Positions 40,083-47,866 of a stretch of 64,000 bases of DNA are shown here, piece by piece. The position numbers were made by a program, and so were the translations under genes. Each line of letters starts with the position of its first letter. Position 1 is the stretch's first letter. Where the stretch lies: the NCBI RefSeq assembly GCF_900110105.1, contig NZ_FOCL01000006.1, positions 62,001 to 126,000 of the forward strand, given 5' to 3'. The notes under the pieces are model-generated. The model did not search any database. It was given only the letters and a program-made list of their open reading frames with translations, and was not told where the DNA came from. This DNA is from Mucilaginibacter gossypiicola. Its GTDB lineage: Bacteria > Bacteroidota > Bacteroidia > Sphingobacteriales > Sphingobacteriaceae.

Positions 40083-42074
40083 ATGCCTTTTAATACAATT
40101 AAATTATTTCTGGTGGTCTTGTTTGCGTTTGCTTGTGTGCAAGTTAAGGCACAATCGGTTGTTTGTAACGGTAGCCTTGGCGATCCGGTATTTAAACTTG
40201 ATTTTGGATCAGGGCAGGGATATGGAGCCCCTTTGGGAAGTGCTATAACTGATTTTACCTATGTACAAGCTTGTCCTGAAGATGGTCAGTACACTATTGT
40301 AAATACAACAAATATCAATGTTAATAATGGCTTTGGTAATTGCCATCCGGAAGGATGGCAGGTTGTAACTCACGATCATACAGGCAATACTAATGGGTAC
40401 ATGATGCTTGTTAATGCTTCGCAAGACCCAAAGAAATTTTTTACTTATAAAATTAGTGCAGGGACGCTCTGTCAAAACACCAAGTATGAATTTTCAGCGT
40501 GGGTTTTTAATCTGATATTTCAGGCACATGCAGGTCCTGGCGTTCATGAGCCTGATATTACTTTTATAATAACTAATGCCAACGGCGAAAAAACTACGTA
40601 TGATACCGGCGAAATTCCCGCGAGCAGCGACCCCGAAGATTGGCGCCGGTATGGCATGTTGTTTTCAACCGGTTCTGGTAATAACGAAATTACCATTGAG
40701 ATGATCAATAACGCACCCGGCCTAAATGGGAACGATTTGATGCTTGACGATATAGAGTTCAGGCCTTGTGGCCCCACGATGCCTGTTGGATTTACTAACG
40801 TTGATGATAATGCCACAAAAGATGTATGTTTTGGTGAATCGAAAAATTTTACCCTCGTCTCAAATGTCGGGAATGACTATACGGACACGAGGTTGCAATG
40901 GCAAAAACAGAACGCAACCGGTACCTGGGAAGACCTTCCCGGAAAAACCGATCGTCAACTTGATGTTTCTATTCAGGGCAACACACCTGTAGGTGTTTAT
41001 GAATACAGGCTTGCCGCTGCCGAAGGAAATAACATTAATTCGCCAACGTGCCGCACCTATTCGCAGGCACTTACCATAAACGTCGATGCATATTTGGACA
41101 AACCTTCTATTAGTGCCCCACCGGTATGTGAAGGTGATGCGCTTACGCTTACGGCCAATGCGCCCGGAGCGGTGAGTTATGAATGGACCGGGCCTGGCGT
41201 TACCGCTGATAACAAAGCTCAAAATCCGTTAGTAATTGACAATGCCACTGTTGCCGCTAACGGTGATTATCAGGTTAAGGTTTTTTCGGCAGGCGATTGC
41301 TCTACTCCATCCGACAAAGTAAGGGCCACGGTTAACTTAAAACCCGTTATACCTGTTATTACCCCTGCTCCAATTTGTAAGGGTAGCATAACCATTCTTA
41401 ATGAAACTACGCCTAACGCCAAAAGCTATAGCTGGTTGCCGGTTACCGGGTTATCTGACCCAACTTCGGGAAGCCCCGCTGCCAAGCCGGCCGAGACCAC
41501 TACTTATACAGTAACAGTAACCAGTAATGAGGGCTGTATAGCCACCCAAACGGTAACCGTTACAGTTAAACCTGCCCCCGAGGTAAGTATAAACCCACAA
41601 AAAAAGATTTTTGAAGGGCAATCGGTAGTGCTGGATGCCCAGGCAAGCAATGCCGACACTTATTTATGGAGTCCTGCCGATGGGCTTGACGACCCTACCA
41701 AGCAGAACCCTGTTGCCAGCCCTACCGATGATATTACCTACACGCTGAAAGCTACATCAGGCATCGGTTGCGGATCTGCCTTTACCTCGGTTTTTGTAAG
41801 GGTTTACAAAAAAATTGTTATACCCACCACGTTTTCGCCTAATGGAGATGGCTTAAATGATAACTGGGATATTGAGGCGCTATCAACTTACCCGCAATGC
41901 TCACTAAATGTTTTTAACCGGAACGGACAAAAAGTGTATGCTTCCACAGGTTATGACAAACCCTGGAATGGTGCCTATAAAGGATATGTTTTGCCCTCCG
42001 GTACTTATTACTACGTGATTGATCTTAAAAGTGGCGCACCACTTTTATCTGGTTGGGTGCTTATTGTACATTGA
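40083..42074 (+). CDS. Secreted T9SS type B (CHU_C) protein with Ig-like domains, large paralogue
   Basis: A secreted protein of about 663 residues. I use ATG 40083, which gives a tidy signal peptide (V-V-L-F-A-F-A-C-V-Q-V-K-A-Q); ATG 40059 is also possible, but a TATTTTTG box ends at 40050. The first 220 mature residues form a jelly-roll-like domain shared with the next gene (W-Q-V-V-T-H-D-H-T-G-N-T-N-G-Y-M-M-L). Ig/PKD-like repeats with T-Y-T-V-T-V-T and S-Y-x-W-x-P follow. The end is a CHU_C domain (F-S-P-N-G-D-G-L-N-D, then W-N-G-A-Y-K-G and L-P-S-G-T-Y-Y-Y). This is the type IX sorting signal, so the protein is probably surface-attached. The ligand is unknown. Confidence 0.92.
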   Translation: MPFNTIKLFLVVLFAFACVQVKAQSVVCNGSLGDPVFKLDFGSGQGYGAPLGSAITDFTYVQACPEDGQYTIVNTTNINVNNGFGNCHPEGWQVVTHDHTGNTNGYMMLVNASQDPKKFFTYKISAGTLCQNTKYEFSAWVFNLIFQAHAGPGVHEPDITFIITNANGEKTTYDTGEIPASSDPEDWRRYGMLFSTGSGNNEITIEMINNAPGLNGNDLMLDDIEFRPCGPTMPVGFTNVDDNATKDVCFGESKNFTLVSNVGNDYTDTRLQWQKQNATGTWEDLPGKTDRQLDVSIQGNTPVGVYEYRLAAAEGNNINSPTCRTYSQALTINVDAYLDKPSISAPPVCEGDALTLTANAPGAVSYEWTGPGVTADNKAQNPLVIDNATVAANGDYQVKVFSAGDCSTPSDKVRATVNLKPVIPVITPAPICKGSITILNETTPNAKSYSWLPVTGLSDPTSGSPAAKPAETTTYTVTVTSNEGCIATQTVTVTVKPAPEVSINPQKKIFEGQSVVLDAQASNADTYLWSPADGLDDPTKQNPVASPTDDITYTLKATSGIGCGSAFTSVFVRVYKKIVIPTTFSPNGDGLNDNWDIEALSTYPQCSLNVFNRNGQKVYASTGYDKPWNGAYKGYVLPSGTYYYVIDLKSGAPLLSGWVLIVH

Positions 42075-42110
42075 TGAGGCTTCGTGGTTAATGCACAGTT
42101 ATAAATGCTA

Positions 42111-42273
42111 AGAGGCTGTTTAAAAACGATAGTTTTTGAATGTAGAGACGCATAATTGCGCCTTTCGCTTGCAATTTACGGCAGCAGAGGCGCTTTTGAA
42201 ATCGGCTTGTCCTCCGGGAGACGCAATTATGCGTCTCTGCAAAAATACTTTCTCTCATTTTTAAACAGCTTCT
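42111..42273. repeat. Family D inverted repeat (agctgtttaa ends, gacgcataattgcg core)
   Basis: Outer words agaggctgtttaaaaa and tttttaaacagcttct are inverted; inner words gtagagacgcataattgcg and cgcaattatgcgtctctgc are inverted again. A related copy lies at 61025-61155. It fills the gap between the two CHU_C genes. Confidence 0.7.
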
Positions 42274-42395
42274 AAACAATCCGATTTGTGACTTCCGACT
42301 TAGACTATCGACTTAATTTATAAAACTGACCGTTGACTGCTGCCTGAATAAGAGTGGTTGAACATACTTTTGATGTTTTAAGTGTTGATCCGGTC

Positions 42396-43316
42396 ATGCA
42401 CGTGCGTTTTCCCCCGATTTTTTTACTGTGGATGTTATTTTTTATGACTGCCAATGCGCAAAGTATGGATTGTACCGGTAAGCTGGGGCATTGGTTATTC
42501 AGGGAAGACTTTGGCTCGGGTACCGGACACGGCCCTGCATTGCCCCCAGGCGTTACCAACATGGCTTATACACCCTATTGCCCGGCCGATGGATTTTATA
42601 CGCTGGTTAATACCTCAGAAGGTTGTGCCGAAGAGTCATGGCATAAGGTAACACATGACCATACCGGCAATAATAATGGCTATATGATGATGATCAACGC
42701 ATCAAACGAGCCAAGTACCTTTTACACCCGTATGGTGCCATCTCTTTGTCCTGCTACAACCTATGAGTTTTCGGCCTATATCCTTAACCTGCTTAAAAAT
42801 ACCGTAGTTGGGCCAACGGTACAGCAGCCGGATATTCTTTTTTCTATCGAAACAACAACCGGCGAAGTACTTGAAACACTGCGTACAGGGCCAATTGCCG
42901 CAAGCGCAGGGCCGGTATGGAAGAAGTATAAGCTGGCTTTTAAAACGCCGGATAATGTAAGCAGCCTTGTTTTAAAAATAAGCAACAATGCCCCCGGCGG
43001 TCCGGGTAATGATTTGTTGCTTGATGATATCGAATTTATAACAAGCGCGCCTAAGTTAACCATCCCCACTGCATTTTCACCTAACGGAGATGGGGTTAAT
43101 GATGTGTGGAATGTTATCAATCTTGATGCTTATACCGATTGTGTTTTGACTATTTATGATCGCGGCGGTGCAGTGGTTTTTAAAAGCATAGGCTATAACA
43201 CCCCCTGGAACGGTACCCGCAGCGGCGTACCCCTTGACACCGGGACTTATTACTATGTAATTGACTTCAAGAATGAGATTCCAAGGGTATCGGGCTGGGT
43301 GTTTTTGATTAGATAG
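42396..43316 (+). CDS. Secreted T9SS type B (CHU_C) protein, small paralogue
   Basis: A product of 306 residues from ATG 42396, with a signal peptide (F-L-L-W-M-L-F-F-M-T-A-N-A-Q). Its N-terminal domain matches that of the upstream gene in order and motif: F-R-E-D-F-G-S-G-T-G-H-G, then K-V-T-H-D-H-T-G-N-N-N-G-Y-M-M-M and L-L-L-D-D-I-E-F. It ends in a CHU_C sorting domain (F-S-P-N-G-D-G-V-N-D-V-W, L-D-T-G-T-Y-Y-Y-V-I-D-F). The Ig-like repeats of the larger protein are missing, so this is a short version from tandem duplication and deletion, or the reverse. Probably anchored at the cell surface. Ligand unknown. Confidence 0.92.
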   Translation: MHVRFPPIFLLWMLFFMTANAQSMDCTGKLGHWLFREDFGSGTGHGPALPPGVTNMAYTPYCPADGFYTLVNTSEGCAEESWHKVTHDHTGNNNGYMMMINASNEPSTFYTRMVPSLCPATTYEFSAYILNLLKNTVVGPTVQQPDILFSIETTTGEVLETLRTGPIAASAGPVWKKYKLAFKTPDNVSSLVLKISNNAPGGPGNDLLLDDIEFITSAPKLTIPTAFSPNGDGVNDVWNVINLDAYTDCVLTIYDRGGAVVFKSIGYNTPWNGTRSGVPLDTGTYYYVIDFKNEIPRVSGWVFLIR

Positions 43317-43409
43317 ATGGGGATTGCGTTGGATTAGAGTTAATAATATCGACCGCAGGCTCAATATATGTTTTGCAATTATGTTTCGCAGGGGAGCGTT
43401 AGTGATAGC

Positions 43410-43681
43410 AGCGGATACCGGCCTTGTGGCTTTAGCCCAATGTCATTAAGTTAAGGGATTGACAGGTTGCACCAGAGCTGCAAAAGGATTGTAGAAATAA
43501 GAGTTTTGTTTTTCTTAGTTTGCCAGAGGTACAAAACTCCGGTGTTCCGTGCCTCTGGCACGGTTATTTTTCGGTATATGATATTGCTACAAACCTGTTC
43601 CCCCTCTGGGGGATTTTTCTTAACTTAATAACATTTGGCTAATGCCTGTGCAGTATGAGCACGGGCCGCAGGCAACGCCCA
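43410..43681. repeat. Family C repeat split by a family A insertion (second case)
   Basis: Left part gcagcggataccggcc and right part gtgcagtatgagcacgggc plus ggccgcaggcaacgcc match family C, with the 199-bp element between them. More diverged from the consensus than the copy at 17713-17992. Confidence 0.6.
43438..43636 (+). mobile_element. Family A MITE-like element, copy 3 (199 bp)
   Basis: Same length and orientation as copy 2. Left end caatgtcattaagttaaggg is intact; the right end has decayed (cttaacttaataacattt). The internal stem is tgccagaggtac...gtgcctctggca with one mismatch. Confidence 0.75.
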
Positions 43682-43745
43682 TATTTACAAGGCAGGTTAA
43701 AGAAATGTGATTAATAATCAATAGCTTACAATTGCGTCAATATAA

Positions 43746-43822
43746 ACGAAGCGTGGCGATCTCGCAGCCCGCACATGTCCGCTCTGTATAGCATGCGATT
43801 GCTTCGTTCCTCGCAATGACAT
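43746..43822. repeat. REP-like palindrome (family R), left end missing
   Basis: The right arm (cttcgttcctcgcaatgac) and gtatagcatgcgattgc core are intact, but the gtcattgcgag left arm is absent and replaced by unrelated sequence (caatataaacgaagcgtggc). It is 24 bp from the stop of the minus-strand reductase gene. Confidence 0.7.
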
Positions 43823-43845
43823 GTTTTTTAAGGTGCAATCCCCAA

Positions 43846-44367
43846 TCAAAACTTAATGATCTTATCTATCTGCTCGTTTACGAACTTTATAGTGTCGGCC
43901 TTAAACAGGTTTCCTTCTTCGTCAAATTCTTTATGTATGGCTGCAATATGTAGTTTTAGCGCCATGATGTTCAGGTGCAGGTAATGGCAAACGCCCGTGA
44001 AATGGTCAACGCCGCGAATGTTGCCGTATTTGCCCGATGATAAGCCAACCAAAGCAGCTTTTTTATCATAAAAACTTTCGGGGAAACTGCAGGCATCAAT
44101 AAAAACCTTGAGTACGCCCGGAAAGCTGCCATTGTATTCGGGGATAAGAAAAATAAATTTATCAGTATTGGTAACTACTTGCTGTATAACCTCAAATTCG
44201 GCGCTGCGTTTGTTATACAGGTCGGTTTCAATAATATTAGGCGGTAGTTGTGCAAGCGATAAAATACCTGCTTCCACGCCTTTTTCGCGCAGTTTTTGCT
44301 GGTAAACATGCGCAAGCTTAAGCGTTGAGCTCCCGGGCCTGTTGGTTGATGATATTATGGTTATCAT
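43846..44367 (-). CDS. NAD(P)H-dependent FMN reductase
   Basis: A 173-residue flavodoxin-fold reductase (FMN_red, YieF/SsuE-like). It shows the phosphate-binding S-S-T-N-R-P-G-S-S-T-L-K-L near the start and the central I-P-E-Y-N-G-S-F-P-G-V-L-K motif. A conserved L-V-G-L-S-S-G-K-Y-G-N-I-R-G follows. It would reduce FMN, quinones or azo compounds; the true substrate cannot be told. It is divergent from parA with a 300-bp A+T-rich gap. Downstream is the truncated REP. The length is normal for the family. Confidence 0.93.
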   Translation of the reverse strand: MITIISSTNRPGSSTLKLAHVYQQKLREKGVEAGILSLAQLPPNIIETDLYNKRSAEFEVIQQVVTNTDKFIFLIPEYNGSFPGVLKVFIDACSFPESFYDKKAALVGLSSGKYGNIRGVDHFTGVCHYLHLNIMALKLHIAAIHKEFDEEGNLFKADTIKFVNEQIDKIIKF

Positions 44368-44667
44368 TTATTATTTGTAAATTGCTGAATGATTTAATTA
44401 GTGCTATAGCCGCTGTTTTCCTGGTAATTTTTTGCAAATGAACACTTTAATTATAAGTATGATTTGCACAATAATATTACCAACATTGCTAAGCTGATAG
44501 TTAATTAATCGATCAATTTTGTTTGTAAATAGGCAAAAGCTGTGGAATTCTGCATTATTTAATTCCGTATCTTTATCACCGGATAAAAACTTTACGAAAG
44601 TAGAAATTTCTGTTTCTATTTAACGTTGTTATAAATCACAGAACTATAAATTTTTTTAAACTATAGA
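44368..44667. other. A+T-rich divergent region before parA
   Basis: No ORF, repeat or perfect TAnnTTTG box was found. The sequence TATCTTTA near 44569 is a 7-of-8 match to a -7 box on the parA strand. Both flanking genes must be expressed from here. Confidence 0.4.
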
Positions 44668-45471
44668 ATGAGTAAAATTATTGCTTTAGCCAACCAGAAA
44701 GGCGGCGTAGGGAAAACTACATCATCTATAAATCTGGCTGCAAGTTTAGCTGTATTAGATTATAAAACTTTGTTGGTTGATGCCGATCCGCAGGCCAATT
44801 CAACTTCGGGCATTGGCTTCGATCCCCGTAATATAAAAAATAGTATCTACGAATGTATCATCAACGAGGTTGATCCTCATGATGCCATTCAGAAAACTGA
44901 AACCCCTAATCTTGACTTATTACCTGCACATATTGACCTGGTAGGTGCTGAAATTGAAATGATCAATTTAACCGGCCGCGAGTTTAAAATGAAACAGGTA
45001 TTTGACAAGGTGCGCGACGAATATGATTTTATTATTATCGATTGCTCACCTTCATTAGGTTTGATCACCATTAACGCCTTAACTGCTGCCGACTCGGTAA
45101 TTGTACCTGTACAGTGCGAGTATTTTGCGTTAGAGGGCTTGGGTAAATTATTAAATACTATCAAAATTGTTCAGTCGCGCCTTAACCCGCAGCTGGAGAT
45201 TGAAGGTATTTTGTTAACCATGTACGATGTGCGTTTACGCCTGAGCAACCAGGTGGTTGACGAGGTTAAAACTCACTTTGAAGACATGGTTTTTGATACC
45301 ATTATACAACGTAATACCCGTTTAAGCGAGGCGCCAAGCTTTGGCGTGTCGGTAATTATGCATGATGCTACATGTAAGGGTGCAATAAATTATTTGAACC
45401 TTGCCCGCGAAATTTTGGAAAAAAACGGGTTGGTTAAAGGTGAACAGGCAACAGCTACAGCAACAGTATAG
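44668..45471 (+). CDS. parA: Chromosome partitioning ATPase ParA (Soj)
   Basis: ParA is a Walker-type ATPase that moves ParB-parS complexes during chromosome segregation. The 267-residue product has the deviant Walker A Q-K-G-G-V-G-K-T-T (residues 10-18) with both signature lysines, Walker A' L-V-D-A-D-P-Q-A-N and Walker B I-I-I-D-C-S-P-S. It lacks an N-terminal HTH, as in chromosomal Soj. It precedes parB by three bases and opens a run of same-strand genes that continues through DUF5683, dapB and the signal peptidases. Confidence 0.98.
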   Translation: MSKIIALANQKGGVGKTTSSINLAASLAVLDYKTLLVDADPQANSTSGIGFDPRNIKNSIYECIINEVDPHDAIQKTETPNLDLLPAHIDLVGAEIEMINLTGREFKMKQVFDKVRDEYDFIIIDCSPSLGLITINALTAADSVIVPVQCEYFALEGLGKLLNTIKIVQSRLNPQLEIEGILLTMYDVRLRLSNQVVDEVKTHFEDMVFDTIIQRNTRLSEAPSFGVSVIMHDATCKGAINYLNLAREILEKNGLVKGEQATATATV

Positions 45472-45474
45472 TAA

Positions 45475-46386
45475 ATGAGTGGTGAAAAGAGAAATGCCCT
45501 GGGCAAGGGACTGAGTGCGCTATTAAACGACACGCCTAACGTACAGCCATACCAAAACAGAAATAAAGAAACTGCAAGCCCTGCCGAGGTAAATGACATT
45601 GGCTCGGTTAATGAAATAAAACTGGCCGAAATTGAGGTTAACCCGTTTCAGCCCCGTACCGATTTTGACGAACAGGCACTAACAGAGCTTTCGGAGTCGA
45701 TCAAACTACAGGGTTTAATTCAGCCAATAACACTCAGGAAATTAGGCGCGCATAAATACCAGTTAATATCGGGTGAGCGTCGTTTTCGTGCATCAAAACT
45801 GGCTGGTTTAACCCAGATCCCGGCTTATGTGCGTACCGCCAATGATCAGCAAATGCTGGAGATGGCACTCATTGAAAACATTCAGCGCGAAAACCTGAAT
45901 GCTATTGAGGTTGCCCTGAGCTTTCAGCGTATGATTGAGGAGTGTAACCTGAAGCAGGAAGAACTGGGCGACAGGGTGAGCAAAAACCGTTCAACAGTTA
46001 CCAATTACCTGCGCCTGTTAAGGCTGCCTCCGGTTATCCAGGCTTCTATTCGCGATGGGGAGCTTACTATGGGCCATGCCAAAGCTATTTTAACGCTAAC
46101 CGATCCTGCAAAACAATTATTTATACATCAGCATATTATAAAGGAAGGTTTATCCGTTCGTAAGGTTGAAGAACTGGTGAGAGAGATGCAAAAGTCGCCG
46201 GTAAAAAAAGAGGGCAAACAGCCCGAGCCGGTATCATACCAGTTACAAAAGATCCAGGATGACCTGGCTTCAAAATTTAGTACAAGGGTAAAACTAAAAG
46301 TAGGCAGCCGCGGAAGCGGTGTTATTGAGATCCCTTTCCTGTCGGAAGATGACCTTGGCCGCATCCTTGAAATGCTTGATTGGTAA
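45475..46386 (+). CDS. parB: Chromosome partitioning protein ParB (Spo0J)
   Basis: ParB binds parS sites, spreads with CTP and stimulates ParA. The 303-residue product has the N-terminal ParA-stimulating helix (R-N-A-L-G-K-G-L-S-A-L-L), the CTPase domain with I-E-V-N-P-F-Q-P-R and the G-E-R-R-F-R-A-S motif. Next is the N-I-Q-R-E-N-L-N-A-I-E-V-A segment and a helix-turn-helix (L-G-D-R-V-S-K-N-R-S-T-V-T-N-Y-L-R-L). Length is normal. It starts three bases after the parA stop. No perfect parS site was seen in the window. Confidence 0.98.
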   Translation: MSGEKRNALGKGLSALLNDTPNVQPYQNRNKETASPAEVNDIGSVNEIKLAEIEVNPFQPRTDFDEQALTELSESIKLQGLIQPITLRKLGAHKYQLISGERRFRASKLAGLTQIPAYVRTANDQQMLEMALIENIQRENLNAIEVALSFQRMIEECNLKQEELGDRVSKNRSTVTNYLRLLRLPPVIQASIRDGELTMGHAKAILTLTDPAKQLFIHQHIIKEGLSVRKVEELVREMQKSPVKKEGKQPEPVSYQLQKIQDDLASKFSTRVKLKVGSRGSGVIEIPFLSEDDLGRILEMLDW

Positions 46387-46401
46387 TTGTTAATTTAAAA
46401 A

Positions 46402-47079
46402 ATGTATAAATTCCTGTTTTTTTTAAGTGTATTCGCTTTTTTTATTTCTGCCGCACAGGCTCAAATAGTTGATAGTACGGAGAATAAAAAAAGTGATACG
46501 CTGAAAGTAAAGCATCCTGTTAAAACCCCTTCAGGTTCATTTGCCCCAAAGATCGATCCTGCCAAAGAAAAGATCTATCACCCGGATAGCACGCATATCC
46601 CGCATAAAGCAGTAATACATTCATTGATGGTACCGGGCTGGGGACAGGTATATAACCACAGATGGTGGAAAGTGCCGCTAATTTATGGTGGCTTAGGTCT
46701 GTTAACTTCGGCCATTATTTATAATCAGCATTATTATCACGAGTATTTAATATTATCGAGATACCGTCAGGGCAACCCGCCCAATCCCGGCGATCCGTAT
46801 TATAATGAATATTACCTTTATAAGGACGTGCCCGATGCCAACCTGAGCGATGCGCGTGAAAACTCAAGGCGTAACCGCGATTTAAGCATCTTTGGCTTTT
46901 TAGCCGTATGGGGTATCCAGGCTATTGATGCTTATATCGATGCCAAGTTTATCCATTCATATACGGTTGATAACAACCTGTCGTTCAAGGTGACTCCCGG
47001 TTTAATTAATCAGCCGGTGTATGCACAGGGTGCTAATAATGCTTATATTCCGGGTTTAAAAGTTACCTTTACGTTTTAA
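46402..47079 (+). CDS. DUF5683 membrane protein
   Basis: A 225-residue exported protein with a signal peptide (F-F-L-S-V-F-A-F-F-I-S-A-A-Q-A-Q) and a hydrophilic Lys-rich linker (about 21-70). The DUF5683 core includes H-S-L-M-V-P-G-W-G-Q-V-Y-N-H-R-W-W-K-V-P and I-Y-G-G-L-G-L-L-T-S-A-I-I-Y-N. It also has an A-V-W-G-I-Q-A-I-D-A-Y-I-D-A segment and a beta-rich tail. There are two likely membrane segments. DUF5683 commonly lies between parB and dapB in Bacteroidota, but its role is unknown. It starts 15 bases after parB. Confidence 0.93.
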   Translation: MYKFLFFLSVFAFFISAAQAQIVDSTENKKSDTLKVKHPVKTPSGSFAPKIDPAKEKIYHPDSTHIPHKAVIHSLMVPGWGQVYNHRWWKVPLIYGGLGLLTSAIIYNQHYYHEYLILSRYRQGNPPNPGDPYYNEYYLYKDVPDANLSDARENSRRNRDLSIFGFLAVWGIQAIDAYIDAKFIHSYTVDNNLSFKVTPGLINQPVYAQGANNAYIPGLKVTFTF

Positions 47080-47102
47080 TAAGGAAAACCACAATACCTG
47101 AA

Positions 47103-47852
47103 ATGAAGATAGCACTACTTGGCTACGGAAAAATGGGCAAAATCATTGAAAAGATAGCCCTTAGCCGCAAGCACGAAATTGTACTTACCATTGATCATGA
47201 AACCCTTCATGACCTTACGCCCGAAAACCTGCAAAAAGCAGATGTTGTAATTGAATTTACTACGCCGGCATCGGTATTATCAAATATCGAACATTGCTTT
47301 AATGCCAATGTTCCTGTTGTTATTGGTACAACGGGCTGGTACGAGAAACTGCCGGAAGTAAAGCAGCAATGTATTGACGGGAATAAATCATTATTGTGGG
47401 CTTCAAACTTTAGTGTTGGTGTTAATGTGTTTTTCCACGTGAATAAGCTGCTGGCTAAAGTGATGAACAAGTATCCTTATTATGAGGTACAGGTTGAAGA
47501 AATTCACCATACGCAAAAAATGGATTCACCAAGCGGCACGGCCATAACCATTGCCGAAGGTATCATAAACAATACCGATACCAAAAACGAGTGGGTTAAC
47601 GTATTAACTACTGATGATAAGGATGATGATGCTAACGTTGCCCCAAATCAATTGCTCATTGAATCGTTAAGGATTGACAGCGTACCGGGCACTCACACCG
47701 TTATTTATGACTCGGAGGTGGATAGCATTGAATTTAAGCATACTGCGCATAACCGTAATGGCTTTGCTTTAGGCGCTGTACTGGCTGCCGAATGGCTTCA
47801 CGATAAAAAAGGCTTTTATTCGGTTGAAGCCATGTTTGATTTTAACAGCTAA
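47103..47852 (+). CDS. dapB: 4-hydroxy-tetrahydrodipicolinate reductase
   Basis: DapB reduces 4-hydroxy-tetrahydrodipicolinate with NAD(P)H in lysine and diaminopimelate synthesis, which supplies peptidoglycan. The 249-residue product has the nucleotide loop L-L-G-Y-G-K-M-G-K and V-V-I-E-F-T-T-P. The catalytic motif is V-E-E-I-H-H-T-Q-K-M-D-S-P-S-G-T-A (His and Lys near 135-145), and E-F-K-H-T-A-H-N-R-N-G-F-A follows. It is the short bacterial form. It starts 23 bases after DUF5683 and ends 14 bases before the first signal peptidase gene, in one likely operon. Confidence 0.97.
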   Translation: MKIALLGYGKMGKIIEKIALSRKHEIVLTIDHETLHDLTPENLQKADVVIEFTTPASVLSNIEHCFNANVPVVIGTTGWYEKLPEVKQQCIDGNKSLLWASNFSVGVNVFFHVNKLLAKVMNKYPYYEVQVEEIHHTQKMDSPSGTAITIAEGIINNTDTKNEWVNVLTTDDKDDDANVAPNQLLIESLRIDSVPGTHTVIYDSEVDSIEFKHTAHNRNGFALGAVLAAEWLHDKKGFYSVEAMFDFNS

Positions 47853-47866
47853 TAGCTTTAATATAA

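Noticed and set aside
47431..47446. parS-like site centred on CACGTG inside dapB
   Set aside because: Only about 13 of 16 positions fit the usual parS sequence, and CACGTG also occurs by chance in secA, fusA and the GNAT gene. No good parS was found.
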